64,000 bases of DNA from assembly GCA_947475685.1 (NCBI GenBank), contig CANJNC010000003.1, positions 47,975 to 111,974 of the forward strand. Direction: 5' to 3'. The stretch is from Comamonadaceae bacterium. GTDB taxonomy: Bacteria; Pseudomonadota; Gammaproteobacteria; Burkholderiales; Burkholderiaceae_C. The stretch's first letter is position 1; each line of letters starts with the position of its first letter. Made by a program: the position numbers and the translations under genes. This document shows, one piece after another, positions 27,666 to 36,989 of the stretch. The notes beneath the pieces are model-generated. The model saw only the letters and a list, made by a program, of their open reading frames with translations. It searched no databases and was not told where the DNA came from.

Positions 27666-29807
27666 TTATGCCATCAAATCAAGCAAAGAATCATTGTTTT
27701 TGACCTTCATCGAGGCATCGACAAGGGTGCTGGAATCTTGAGCATTTGCGCTCACCTCAGACGAGGGGTCTGGCTCAAACGGATTGCGAGCGTTGCTTTC
27801 TTGTCCTTGGTGTTGGGCCTGTCCGCCATTTTGTTGGTCGACTTGAACATAGGTTTGGTGTAGACCGATGTCTTTCAAATTATCCTTTAGTTCTTGGCTG
27901 GCGTGTTGCAGAAGATTTTGAGTCAAGGCATTGTCGGCTTGGAAGATGGCCGCCAATTTGCCGTCCTTCATCTCCAACTGCACGTCAACAACGCCAAGTG
28001 TAGACGGTTTAAGTGCGAATTTCATTTTCCATTGGCCTTGGCTGATTTGTTCGTGCATTCTTTTTGAAAGTTCAGCGGTCAATTGTTCGCTCAGTTTTTC
28101 ATAAGTTTCGGCCATGTTGACAGGCGTTGACGTTGCTTGGGTGTTTTGTGTGCCGCTGTCGCCCGTCAAGGATCCGTTGCCCGATTTGCCAGATGATGTG
28201 CCTTGGTCTTGTGCATTGAGTTGCGCACTTGAAGCCAAACCCGAGTCACTGGGTGAGAACACCGCAAAGGCACTTGATTCAGAGCCTTTTTCACCGGGGC
28301 CTTTGAGCTTGTTGAATTCTTTTTGCAATGCGTCAATGGCTTGACCAGACAGTTTGGAGCCGGTCATGTTCAAAATGGCCAAGGTACTGGTGGGCGCAGC
28401 CGAGATCGCCGATGCACTGAAAGAGGCGCTTGCTGCTTTACCCATGGTGTTGAGGCTGACTTGAACGCCTTGTGCCTCAATGCCCTCACTTAATAAGAGC
28501 TGGGCGAGGTCCCTGGTGGTCGAGGGCGCACTTTCATGTTGGGTGTTGGCCGCGAGACCAGCCAAGGCCACTTGAGAAGGGACCATCGTGTTCGTGACAG
28601 ATACTGGGTTGCTGTTGAATTGAACCGACAAGGCATTCAAATCAACTTTGGCGTTGTCAGTATGAGGCATTTGTGTAGTCGTTGCCAAATCTGTGGGTGT
28701 GCTTGGCAGTTTTGACAAGGGATTCAAGGAGGTGCTTCCAGATTGATCGGCTGTGGTGCTGAGCGAAAACAAAGAGGCATTGCCCAGTGTAGAAGTCAGG
28801 GTTGAGGTCGCTTGGCTCAAGGTTCCAGAGGCCTTTAAGTTTGACGCATTGATGGGTGCAGACACAACACTGGCAGGGACTTGCACCGTCGATATCATGG
28901 TCTGCGCCGCTTGGGGCCCAAAGAGGGTTGCGAGTTGAGTTTCATCAAAGCCCATGGCTCTGGCGAAGTCGGCAAGACTTTTCTCATTGGGCGCATCTTG
29001 TGGGGTGATGAGTTGAGTTTGCTCACTCAAGGACACGGTTTTAAGAATATTGGTGTCCCCAGTTGCTGAAGGTTCTGGGTTGGCATTGGCCAGCGTGTCC
29101 AAACTTGAGGTACCGTTGATTTTGAGGTCTTGCATGGAGGGTAGGCGTTGCCCGTTGAGGGCCAGAGTTGCGAGATCCAATTTCTGTTGTGGGTCTGCGT
29201 CAGACGGGGAGCTTTGAACCTGTGAGTTTGAGCCCGTGTCTTTTCCCCCCTTGGCCTGCGCATCTTCATTCGAATCGTCTTGGGTTGCTGAGTTGGCGTC
29301 GCTGCGGTTTCGCAGGCGAGAAAGTGTGCTGTGCGCTGGCTGGCTGTCTTGAGCGGCAGAATTCGTCGAGGCCTTCGCTGCGGTTGAACTTGTGCGATCT
29401 TTGATTGAGCGCGGGTTGGAGGAGTCATGCGTTCTAGCGGATACATTCGCGCTTGAATTTGGGATCTTGAGCTTTAGCTCAGCCACACCCACTTTTGCTT
29501 TTAAATAGTCATGGCTAAAAGCCAAGGTGCTGGATTTGGGGTCTAAAAGACTTGAAGAAAGTGCATTGGGACTTGGGGAAGAGGCCAAGACATTAAGGGG
29601 GGCGGGGTTTGCTGGCCCAGCGCTTGCAGCTTTGGGGCTCGAAGCTGCTGAGAATGCCGGATGCATCATCCGCTCAAAGTAAACAGAGAAGTTGTCGCCA
29701 CTGGGTGTCGCCGTCGTGCTCGATGTTGCCGCTTTTGAGCCGCCTAGGGGCTCTGCCGAGCCATTGGGCTTGATGGATGGAAGCGGATTGAAAGAGTTCA
29801 TGCTCAT
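27666..29807 (-). CDS. fliK: FliK, flagellar hook-length control protein
   Basis: FliK measures the hook and switches export to filament substrates. The 713-residue protein is largely a Ser/Thr/Ala/Pro-rich, low-complexity N-terminal part, with the folded FliK-C domain near residues 570-670 (KFALKPSTLGVVDVQLEMKDG and LKDIGLHQTYVQVDQQNGG). It is longer than the 400-450 residues of enteric FliK, which fits the long hook protein here only loosely. It is first in the fliKLMN run. Confidence 0.92.
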   Translation of the reverse strand: MSMNSFNPLPSIKPNGSAEPLGGSKAATSSTTATPSGDNFSVYFERMMHPAFSAASSPKAASAGPANPAPLNVLASSPSPNALSSSLLDPKSSTLAFSHDYLKAKVGVAELKLKIPNSSANVSARTHDSSNPRSIKDRTSSTAAKASTNSAAQDSQPAHSTLSRLRNRSDANSATQDDSNEDAQAKGGKDTGSNSQVQSSPSDADPQQKLDLATLALNGQRLPSMQDLKINGTSSLDTLANANPEPSATGDTNILKTVSLSEQTQLITPQDAPNEKSLADFARAMGFDETQLATLFGPQAAQTMISTVQVPASVVSAPINASNLKASGTLSQATSTLTSTLGNASLFSLSTTADQSGSTSLNPLSKLPSTPTDLATTTQMPHTDNAKVDLNALSVQFNSNPVSVTNTMVPSQVALAGLAANTQHESAPSTTRDLAQLLLSEGIEAQGVQVSLNTMGKAASASFSASAISAAPTSTLAILNMTGSKLSGQAIDALQKEFNKLKGPGEKGSESSAFAVFSPSDSGLASSAQLNAQDQGTSSGKSGNGSLTGDSGTQNTQATSTPVNMAETYEKLSEQLTAELSKRMHEQISQGQWKMKFALKPSTLGVVDVQLEMKDGKLAAIFQADNALTQNLLQHASQELKDNLKDIGLHQTYVQVDQQNGGQAQHQGQESNARNPFEPDPSSEVSANAQDSSTLVDASMKVKNNDSLLDLMA

Positions 29808-29884
29808 TTTGTGTACTTTGGTAGTCTTTTGTAAGGATTTGTACCGGCAAAACCTTGTAATACATTTGCCAGGTATTCAGGTAA

Positions 29885-29900
29885 AGCAAAAATCGTGACT
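29885..29900 (-). promoter_or_regulatory. Weak sigma-54-like site upstream of fliK
   Basis: On the minus strand AGTCACGATTTTTGCT matches the consensus TGGCACGNNNNTTGCW except at the first position and the second G of -24. It lies about 80 bp before fliK. The lost -24 G weakens the case. Confidence 0.3.
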
Positions 29901-30024
29901 GGTTAAAGTTTGCCAGTCGGTGCATCAATCCATGCTCGATAAAGCCCTATCTAAAAGCATGCCAATACCGCAACTTAAGATCGCCGCTTGCAAATCGCTT
30001 GGGTCTGGTTTGAACGTATTTTTA

Positions 30025-30036
30025 TTCATATATGAA
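30025..30036. promoter_or_regulatory. AT-rich palindrome, possible operator
   Basis: TTCATATATGAA is a perfect palindrome, flanked by near-symmetric T- and A-rich bases. It lies about 135 bp upstream of the flhA sigma-54 promoter, a distance at which enhancer-binding activators act. No regulator is assigned. Confidence 0.3.
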
Positions 30037-30170
30037 AAATAAACTTGATTTGAACTTGGCCCACAGTTTGCTCATCCAAATCAAGCGATGTCACAAAAGC
30101 ATGCAGTCATTGGGTTTAATCCAGGCCCTCTATGTATGCAACCTTGGTCTAGTGAGGGGAGCGCACTAAT

Positions 30171-30186
30171 TGGCACATCGATTGCT
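30171..30186 (+). promoter_or_regulatory. Sigma-54 promoter of flhA operon
   Basis: TGGCACATCGATTGCT has the invariant GG (-24) and GC (-12) with 10 bp between, as required for sigma-54. It lies about 75 bp before the flhA ATG. A sigma-54 activator gene is encoded 9 kb downstream in the same cluster. Confidence 0.88.
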
Positions 30187-30259
30187 TAGATAAATGGACG
30201 GTCGAATAAAAGACCTTGAAAAGAGAACTTAAACATTAAAAAATGATTTAAAAATCACC

Positions 30260-32362
30260 ATGAGCACCTTAACACTGTCAACCATTCGACAGAATTTGAT
30301 GAAATTTGACTATTCCGGTCTGGGTATCCCTGTGCTGGTGTTGATGATCATGGGCATGTTGGTTGTGCCTTTGCCGCCTTTGTTGTTGGATTTCTTGTTC
30401 ACATTCAATATTGTGGCAAGCCTGGTGATCATCATGATTGCCATTGGGACGCGCTCACCTTTGGATTTTTCAGCCTTTCCTTCGGTCTTGCTTTTTGCAA
30501 CGATGCTTCGTTTGGCTTTGAACGTGGCATCCACCCGTGTGATTTTGGTTCACGGCCATGAGGGGCATGACTCAGCTGGCAAAGTGATTTCGGCCTTCGG
30601 CGAGTTCGTGATCAGTGGCAACTATGTGGTGGGATTCATCATCTTCTCGATTTTGATGATCATCAACTTTATTGTGGTGACCAAAGGTGCAGGACGTGTT
30701 TCAGAAGTCAATGCTCGCTTTACCTTGGATGCCATGCCAGGCAAACAAATGTCCATCGACGCAGATTTGAATGCGGGCGTGATTGATCAACAAACTGCGA
30801 AGAAACGACGCGAGGAGTTGTCTCAAGAGTCTGACTTCTTTGGATCCATGGACGGTGCGTCTAAATTTGTGAGTGGAGACGCCATTGCGGGTTTGTTGAT
30901 TTTGCTCATCGCCCTCATTGGTGGTTTGGTCATTGGTGTGGCCCAGCACAATATGTCTGTGGGAGACGCCGGTAAGTTATATGTGCTCTTGACCATTGGG
31001 GATGGTTTGGTTGCTCAAATTCCTTCTCTCTTGTTGTCTTTGTCAACGGCCATCATTGTGACCCGTGTGACAACGTCAGAGTCGATGACCGAGCAGGCCA
31101 AGAGCCAGCTCTCCAATCCGTCTGCTTTGTTCATTGCTTCAGGTATTTTGATCGTTTTGGGCTTGGTGCCTGGAATGCCACATATGATTTTTGTGGCTTT
31201 GGCATCTGCCACGGCTGGACTTGGGCTCATGGTCATTCGCCAAGAGGTTCAGGTCGAGGCTGAAGTTCAAGCTGCGCAAGATGCGCCTAAAGTACAAGCC
31301 CCCAAAGAATTGGACTGGGATGACATCGATCAAGTGGACTTGATCGGCCTAGATATTGGTTATGGTTTGATTCCCTTGGTCAACCCTGAAATGGGTGGAG
31401 AGCTCATGACGCGTGTCAAGGGTGTGAGAAAGAAATTGTCTGCAGAGCTGGGCTTTTTGGTGCAGCCTGTCAGAATCCGAGATGACTTGAACATTGACCC
31501 CGATTCCTACCGCATCGTGCTTAAAGGCGTTGTGCGTGGCAAGGGTGAAATCAAAGTGGGTCGTGAGCTGGCGATCAACCCAGGGCAAGTCTTTGGAGAG
31601 CTCAAAGGCATTGAAACTTTGGAGCCCGCATTTGGATTGAAAGCAATTTGGATTGAACCGTCTGACCGTGATCAAGCCCGTGCGCTTGGTTACACCGTGG
31701 TGGATGCAAGTACAGCGATCTCGACACATTTGAATAAAGTGCTCAGAGAAAACGCCTCTGACTTGATCAGCCACGACGAGACGCAACAACTTTTAGAAAA
31801 ATTAGCCGCTAGATCTCCTAAATTGGCCGAGGACTTGGTGCCTGGCAAGATTACTTTAGGCGTCTTGACGCGAGTTCTGCAGTACTTGTTGATTGAATCG
31901 GTTTCAATCAGGGACATGAGAAGCATTGCAGAAACGCTCACAGAGGTCGCCGGCAAGACCAACGACCCAGAGCAATTGGCCGCCTTGGTGAGACCCAAAT
32001 TGGGCCGCATGATCATGCAAAGCTTGGTGGACGAGAAGAACACCCTGTCTGTCATGACCTTGGAGCCAAGCTTTGAGCAGCTGTTGCACAATGTGCTGCA
32101 ACAAACCCAACCTGGGCAACCCGTTGTGATGGAGCCAGGTTTATCAGAAAACTTATTTGCGGCATTAAGAGAGGGCGCAAGAACCATGGAAGATGACGGA
32201 AATCCTGCCGTGCTCGTGGTCTCTCCCTTGATTCGGACTTGGCTTTCAAAGGCCGTCAGACACCGTGTCAATGATTTGACTGTGCTGTCCTACAGTGAGA
32301 TTCCAGATGACCAAGCGGTCAAAGTGATTCACACGGTGGATGCGAAAATCAAAGACCAGTGA
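30260..32362 (+). CDS. flhA: FlhA, flagellar type III export gate protein
   Basis: FlhA forms the nonameric export gate of the flagellar type III apparatus. The 700-residue protein has eight membrane helices in the N-terminal half, the FHIPEP-family cytoplasmic motifs (GRVSEVNARFTLDAMPGKQMSIDADLNAG), and a C-terminal cytoplasmic domain that binds chaperone-substrate complexes. Length is normal. The adjacent flhB gene usually found upstream is absent. It is the first gene of flhA-flhF-flhG-fliA. Confidence 0.97.
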   Translation: MSTLTLSTIRQNLMKFDYSGLGIPVLVLMIMGMLVVPLPPLLLDFLFTFNIVASLVIIMIAIGTRSPLDFSAFPSVLLFATMLRLALNVASTRVILVHGHEGHDSAGKVISAFGEFVISGNYVVGFIIFSILMIINFIVVTKGAGRVSEVNARFTLDAMPGKQMSIDADLNAGVIDQQTAKKRREELSQESDFFGSMDGASKFVSGDAIAGLLILLIALIGGLVIGVAQHNMSVGDAGKLYVLLTIGDGLVAQIPSLLLSLSTAIIVTRVTTSESMTEQAKSQLSNPSALFIASGILIVLGLVPGMPHMIFVALASATAGLGLMVIRQEVQVEAEVQAAQDAPKVQAPKELDWDDIDQVDLIGLDIGYGLIPLVNPEMGGELMTRVKGVRKKLSAELGFLVQPVRIRDDLNIDPDSYRIVLKGVVRGKGEIKVGRELAINPGQVFGELKGIETLEPAFGLKAIWIEPSDRDQARALGYTVVDASTAISTHLNKVLRENASDLISHDETQQLLEKLAARSPKLAEDLVPGKITLGVLTRVLQYLLIESVSIRDMRSIAETLTEVAGKTNDPEQLAALVRPKLGRMIMQSLVDEKNTLSVMTLEPSFEQLLHNVLQQTQPGQPVVMEPGLSENLFAALREGARTMEDDGNPAVLVVSPLIRTWLSKAVRHRVNDLTVLSYSEIPDDQAVKVIHTVDAKIKDQ

Positions 32363-32417
32363 TCAATAGCCCACAAGATAAACCCAGATTCAATTGACTT
32401 AAAACACGAGATCAGCC

Positions 32418-33998
32418 ATGGAACTCAAAAGAATATTAGCCAAAGATGCACGTCAAGCCAACGAGAAAGCCGTTGCACTTTATGGTCAAGATGTGTTGGT
32501 GATATCCAGCTGCCAAGTCAGAGGACAGACCGAGCTGATCGTGGCGGTGGACATGGCGCCATTGGGGTCAGAGGAAGCTGTTCACGACGCATCAGGCACA
32601 AGTCATTTGCCCGTGGTGCAATTGGGCGCCGTCAAAGAAGAGACAAACTCAAAAAAGCAGAGCTTACCCACCAATGGCAAAGATTTCAAAGACAATTCCT
32701 TGCGCTTTGAAGATGTGTTGAGCGAAGAGTTGAATCAAAACGCAAGCTCAAAGGCCGAGGTTGTCAAACACAGCAACATCACCCCAGTCAAATCCATCAA
32801 AAAGAACAAACTGCTCACCCAGAGTGCGAGCACCATGGACGATGTTCAAGCCTTTGAAGAAAAGATGTTGGGCCATCGGGGTAAAAAAGCCCAAGCTGCA
32901 CTTGAGAGCAAGACAGCACAAGACGAACACCTTGAAGAGCTTGCAAAAAACTCCGACCAGTCAGAGCGCCAAGCCCACATCGAAGAGCACGAACTCATGC
33001 GTGGACGTGACATCGTGGAATTGGTTCGAGGAGAGCTTGCTCAACTCAGAAAAGAATTCAGAATGACGCAACAAATGAATTTGTGGCAAATGGGCACACA
33101 AATTCATCCCTCTTTGGTGCCTTTAAGGCAAGCCTTGCAAGAGGCGCCCATCCCGGCGGCTTTGAAGGCCTTGCTCGTCGACAGCATTCACCAAAAGGAC
33201 ACGCCAGAAAGTGCTTTGCAAGAGATTCGAACACACTTGCTCCACTCCATTGGAGACGCGCAAAGAGCGCTGCCAGACAGTGGTGTGCATGTGTTCTCAG
33301 GTTTTTCGGGTTCAGGCAAATCCATGGCAGTGGCCCGTTTGGCGCAGCATGCAAGCTCCAAGTACGGTGCCGAGCAAGTGGCGGTGATCAGCTACCAAGA
33401 CATCAAGCCGGGTGCTTGGAACCAGACGCAACTCTTGTGCGCCCAGTCGGGTGCCGACTGCTTTAGAGCCACGAACGCAGCAGCTTTGCAACTGTTGCTG
33501 GAAGAATTACAAGCCAGAAGATTGATTTTGATAGACACCTCGGGCGTTCAAATTGGCGAGCGACTGCAAGAAATTCAAGCGGTCGCACAGCAACTTGACA
33601 TGGAGATGAGCATGCATGCGGTCTTGCCTGCGGACGCCTCACAAGCTACCATTGCAAAATTAAATCAAATGACGCAAATCTCTTGGACCTCCATGGTGGT
33701 GAGTAAGCTTGACGAGTCTACGCAGCCCTGGGCGCTTTTACAGTTCTTCATCGAGCAGCCTTTGGGTGTCAGCATGATCAGCCGCGGCGAGCGCATGGCC
33801 GATTGGAGTGCCAAGATGGATGCCAGTGAATTTGTCGATGTGGGCCTGTCTCAATTGAGCCTGGCCACCGTTCCACCAGGAGCCTCGCAACTGCATTCAG
33901 CCGTTGCCAGGGCAACAGCAAAAATTGCACAATTGGCCAATGACGGCTCTATTCAGGGTGCCATGGGCGCCAGACAACCAGTAGGTATCCATTCATGA
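32418..33998 (+). CDS. flhF: FlhF, SRP-like GTPase with divergent G-domain motifs
   Basis: FlhF sets the position of polar flagella. The N-terminal basic B domain begins MELKRILAKDARQANEKAVALYGQDVLVIS, clearly FlhF. The C-terminal NG domain is unusual: the P-loop reads GFSGSGKSMAVARLA (family: GxTGVGKTTT), the DTAG/DTVG motif reads LIDTSGVQIG, and TKLD reads VSKLDES. The G1 Lys is retained, so nucleotide binding is possible but hydrolysis may be changed. Length, 526 residues, exceeds the usual 430-500 because of a Lys/Glu-rich linker. It overlaps flhG by 4 bp. Confidence 0.92.
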   Translation: MELKRILAKDARQANEKAVALYGQDVLVISSCQVRGQTELIVAVDMAPLGSEEAVHDASGTSHLPVVQLGAVKEETNSKKQSLPTNGKDFKDNSLRFEDVLSEELNQNASSKAEVVKHSNITPVKSIKKNKLLTQSASTMDDVQAFEEKMLGHRGKKAQAALESKTAQDEHLEELAKNSDQSERQAHIEEHELMRGRDIVELVRGELAQLRKEFRMTQQMNLWQMGTQIHPSLVPLRQALQEAPIPAALKALLVDSIHQKDTPESALQEIRTHLLHSIGDAQRALPDSGVHVFSGFSGSGKSMAVARLAQHASSKYGAEQVAVISYQDIKPGAWNQTQLLCAQSGADCFRATNAAALQLLLEELQARRLILIDTSGVQIGERLQEIQAVAQQLDMEMSMHAVLPADASQATIAKLNQMTQISWTSMVVSKLDESTQPWALLQFFIEQPLGVSMISRGERMADWSAKMDASEFVDVGLSQLSLATVPPGASQLHSAVARATAKIAQLANDGSIQGAMGARQPVGIHS

Positions 33999-34819
33999 GC
34001 ACCAAACAAACACAAATCATTGGGATCGCAAGTGGCAAAGGGGGTGTGGGCAAAACGACATGCTCCATCAATTTGGCAGCAGCTTTGGTGATGCAAGGTC
34101 ACCAGGTGATGCTTTTTGATGCAGACTTGGGCCTGGCCAATGCGCAAATTGCCTTGGGTGCTCGTTCAACCTACAACTTGAGCCATGTTTTATCGGGCGA
34201 AAAGACGCTGGCGGAAATTGTCATGACCACCAAGCAAGGCATCAAACTCATTCCGGGCGCGTCTGGCGTGCAAGAATTGGCTGGCTTGAATCAAATCCAA
34301 GCAGCCAGCATCGTGCAGTCCTTTAGCAGCTTGTCTGGGGAAATAGATTATTTGATTGTGGACGTGGCCGCAGGGATTTCCCCGTCCGTCTTGGCATTTC
34401 TAAGTGCTTGCCAAAGGCGCTTTATTGTCGTGAAGGACGATCCGTCCTCCATTGCCGACGCTTACGGCACGATCAAAGTGCTCACCAAGGAGATGAATTT
34501 GGACGAAATTTATTTGTTGCCCAATATGGTTCACTCCCAAGCTGAGGGCTGGAAGTTGTACCAAAGGCTCAACGATGTCTGTGTGAAGTTCTTGGGACTG
34601 AACCTTCATTATTTGACCGCCATTGAAAACGATGAGCATGTTTTGAGTGCACTTCGCAAGTACCAGAGCGTTCTTGATTTTGCCCCGGGTGCGGCGGCGA
34701 CAAGAGACTTCAGACGTTTGGCACAAATATGCCATGATTTAAGAGCCATTGATCACGCCTCGGGCGGATTGCAGTTTTTTATGGAGAGGCTGATTAATCC
34801 CAGCCATGCAACACTATGA
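33995..34819 (+). CDS. flhG: FlhG (FleN/YlxH), MinD-like flagellar number regulator
   Basis: The 274-residue protein has the deviant Walker A loop GIASGKGGVGKTTCSINLA, DADLGLANAQIALG and the switch region IVDVAAGISPSVLAFL (where relatives have DTAAG or DTGAG). FlhG limits flagellar number, partly by restraining the FleQ-type activator and FlhF. Its start overlaps flhF and its stop overlaps fliA (ATGA type), so translation is coupled. Confidence 0.95.
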   Translation: MSTKQTQIIGIASGKGGVGKTTCSINLAAALVMQGHQVMLFDADLGLANAQIALGARSTYNLSHVLSGEKTLAEIVMTTKQGIKLIPGASGVQELAGLNQIQAASIVQSFSSLSGEIDYLIVDVAAGISPSVLAFLSACQRRFIVVKDDPSSIADAYGTIKVLTKEMNLDEIYLLPNMVHSQAEGWKLYQRLNDVCVKFLGLNLHYLTAIENDEHVLSALRKYQSVLDFAPGAAATRDFRRLAQICHDLRAIDHASGGLQFFMERLINPSHATL

Positions 34820-35562
34820 GAGCACTATCCCCTGTCAAACAATACCAGCAGCAAAGCTCGCCTGGAGAAGAACTTGTCATGGCCCATTTGGGGCTGGTCA
34901 AGCGAGTGGCCATTCATTTGCGAGCGAGGGTCCCAGCCTTCATGGAGCTTGATGAATTGATTCAAGTGGGGATGATTGGCCTCTTAGAGGCCGCGAGATC
35001 CTTTGACCTGAGCAAAGGTGTGGAGTTTGAGAATTACGCGCATAGCCGTGTACGAGGCGCCATGCTCGACGAAGTCAGGCGCTTGTCATTTTTACCCCGT
35101 TCAGCCGTGGCTTTTAACAAGTCACACAATGAAACGGTGCATGCCTTGGCCTCAGAATTGGGTCGCGCGCCCACCCAGGTTGAAGTGGCCGAGTTCATGG
35201 GCAAAGACATCGAAGAGTTTCACAAAGACAGAGGCAAAGCCTGGCAGTTTGAAACGTATTCGATGGAAGTTGTGACCGAAGAGGTGATGAACATTGCTGA
35301 CACGCGAGATCAGCAGCCAGAAGCCATTGTGGAGCACGCTCAACTGATGGATGCGGTGACCACAGCGATCGAGGAGTTGCCTGAGCGTGAGCAATTGGTC
35401 ATGCAACTCTACTATGTCGAAGAACTCAATTTAAAGGAAATTGGTGAAGTGCTGGGTGTGAGCGAATCCCGCGTGAGCCAAATCTTGTCGGTGGTGGTCA
35501 AAAAACTCAGAGTCAATTTAAAAGGGGCCATTGAGCCTGTGGCCCTTGAAGAGCGAGGTTGA
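34816..35562 (+). CDS. fliA: FliA, sigma-28 factor for late flagellar genes
   Basis: FliA directs RNA polymerase to late flagellar promoters and is held by FlgM until the hook is complete. The 248-residue protein has region 2 (LDELIQVGMIGLLEAARSFDLSKGVEFENYAHSRVRGAMLDEVR), the region 3 segment, and region 4 (LPEREQLVMQLYYVEELNLKEIGEVLGVSESRVSQI). It overlaps flhG. FlgM is encoded about 10 kb away. Candidate FliA promoters are listed separately. Confidence 0.96.
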   Translation: MRALSPVKQYQQQSSPGEELVMAHLGLVKRVAIHLRARVPAFMELDELIQVGMIGLLEAARSFDLSKGVEFENYAHSRVRGAMLDEVRRLSFLPRSAVAFNKSHNETVHALASELGRAPTQVEVAEFMGKDIEEFHKDRGKAWQFETYSMEVVTEEVMNIADTRDQQPEAIVEHAQLMDAVTTAIEELPEREQLVMQLYYVEELNLKEIGEVLGVSESRVSQILSVVVKKLRVNLKGAIEPVALEERG

Positions 35563-35564
35563 TC

Positions 35565-36416
35565 ATGAGTAACTTTTACCAATTGTTCTTGGCCTGGGGC
35601 ATTTTGCTCGTTGTGGTCTTGAGCTTTTATTTGATTGATAAAGTCAACACCATGTATCGCTTCTCTGTGCCGGCTGAAATTCCAAAGACCTATTCCGATG
35701 GTTTGTTTGGCGAGTTGGTGGGTAAAAATTTATGGGATGCAATGAGCGGCTTGCCCGTTCAAGGGATTGATCCAAAATTGGTTGAAAACTTAAAACCCCA
35801 TTACGAACCCATTTTGCGCCAACACATTGAGCACACCTTCATGGAAGGTTTTAGAGACGGACAAGCTCAAAGAGCGGGCGTGCCTCCCAATAACCGGCAA
35901 ATCCCAACGCCCAGAGGGTCGGTGGAGTCTTGGCTTCCCCTTCACCACTTGGCCAGTATTTATCAAGCGGGTTCTGAATTTGCCATCGGCAACCCAGAGG
36001 AGCATTTGAGACTCCAACAAAGCTTGGACCAAGTCACGGCCATGCTTTATGCAAGAACCAATTTTGAACTCAAAGACCCTTATTCAGAGACGCTTTTAAA
36101 GTTACCGATCCAAGAAGGCTTGATGCCAGACCCTGAGTTGGTGTCACAAACGGTGCCAGAACAATTGACGCTGGAGCAAAACTCGAAGGCCCAAGAGGCC
36201 ACGCTGACAGACATGGCCCAAGACGGACAACAAGCCAAAATGCAAGAGCTTTCAAACTCTTTGTCAGATTTTGGCTCTTTGGGCGACACAGAGCCCGCAC
36301 CAGCAGCTGTGGCTTCTTCCTCCAGCGAGGGGGAGGTCCAAGAGGCAGTTTTGGCTGAAAGCAGCAACGCCGCACCTGTAACGAATTTGAATTTACCCCA
36401 AGCACAGCCTGTTTAA
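35565..36416 (+). CDS. Unknown membrane protein following fliA
   Basis: I do not recognise this 283-residue protein. It has one N-terminal membrane helix (about residues 6-24, FLAWGILLVVVLSFYLI), a middle region with the block LVGKNLWDAMSGLPVQGIDP and a helical segment EPILRQHIEHTFMEGFRDGQAQ, and a disordered acidic Ser/Ala/Glu tail. The ATG at 35565 has a GAGG Shine-Dalgarno six bases upstream; the track start (TTG, 35559) overlaps fliA. Its tight spacing after flhA-flhF-flhG-fliA suggests a flagellar role, perhaps in placement, but this is inference. Confidence 0.75.
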   Translation: MSNFYQLFLAWGILLVVVLSFYLIDKVNTMYRFSVPAEIPKTYSDGLFGELVGKNLWDAMSGLPVQGIDPKLVENLKPHYEPILRQHIEHTFMEGFRDGQAQRAGVPPNNRQIPTPRGSVESWLPLHHLASIYQAGSEFAIGNPEEHLRLQQSLDQVTAMLYARTNFELKDPYSETLLKLPIQEGLMPDPELVSQTVPEQLTLEQNSKAQEATLTDMAQDGQQAKMQELSNSLSDFGSLGDTEPAPAAVASSSSEGEVQEAVLAESSNAAPVTNLNLPQAQPV

Positions 36417-36469
36417 AGCTCATAAGCGTTTGATTTTGATGGAGATTTTGTTTTTTTGGGATTGATTAC

Positions 36470-36496
36470 TCAAGTTACGGCAGATAGGGACGATTC
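36470..36496 (+). promoter_or_regulatory. FliA (sigma-28) promoter of fliS
   Basis: TCAAGTTA, 11 bp, then GACGATTC. The -35 keeps most of TAAAGTTT and the -10 shares CGAWTC with the sites at flgP and fliD. It lies 37 bp before the fliS start, the right position for its own promoter. Confidence 0.65.
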
Positions 36497-36532
36497 CTAG
36501 AGAGTCAGATCAACACTCAGGAATTAAACATC

Positions 36533-36955
36533 ATGCGAGCAAATTTAAAAGGCATTGAGAGTTATGGAGATGTAAAGCACTCCACAGGCGTAGCAACGGC
36601 GAACAACGTGGAGTTGATTCAAATGTTGTTTGATGGTTTGATTGAGAGCTTGAGTACGGCCAAGGGCCATATTCAACGGGGTTCGATTTCTGAGAAATCC
36701 AAAGCAATTGCTCGTGCCAGTCGCATTGTTTTAGGTCTTCAGGGCGCTTTGGATTTTGAAAAGGGAGGCGATTTGGCCTCCAATTTGAATGAGTTGTATT
36801 CTTATGTGACGCGTCGTTTGATTCATGTGAATTTGCACAATGATTTGAAAGCGTTGGAAGAAATTTTTGGTTTGATGAGCGAAATCAGAGAGGCATGGGA
36901 CACCGTGCCATCTTTGGTGCCACCTGCAAATACAGGTGTCATGAGAATGAATTGA
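36533..36955 (+). CDS. fliS: FliS, flagellin-specific chaperone
   Basis: FliS binds flagellin in the cytoplasm and prevents early polymerisation. The 140-residue protein begins RANLKGIESYGDVKHSTGVATANNVELIQMLFDGLIESLSTAKGHI, a close match to the FliS family, and has an all-helical profile. It is usually next to fliD or fliC; here fliD lies 25 kb away. A FliA promoter precedes it. Confidence 0.92.
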   Translation: MRANLKGIESYGDVKHSTGVATANNVELIQMLFDGLIESLSTAKGHIQRGSISEKSKAIARASRIVLGLQGALDFEKGGDLASNLNELYSYVTRRLIHVNLHNDLKALEEIFGLMSEIREAWDTVPSLVPPANTGVMRMN

Positions 36956-36989
36956 GAACGGCTTCAAAAACCCACTGGTTTGCATAGGG

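Larger units (their letters stand above)
29808..30259. other. Divergent regulatory region between fliK and flhA
   Basis: No gene is seen in these 452 bp. The region holds a sigma-54 promoter facing flhA, a weak sigma-54-like site facing fliK, and an AT-rich near-palindrome around TTCATATATGAA (30025-30036) that could be an activator or repressor site. Confidence 0.6.
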
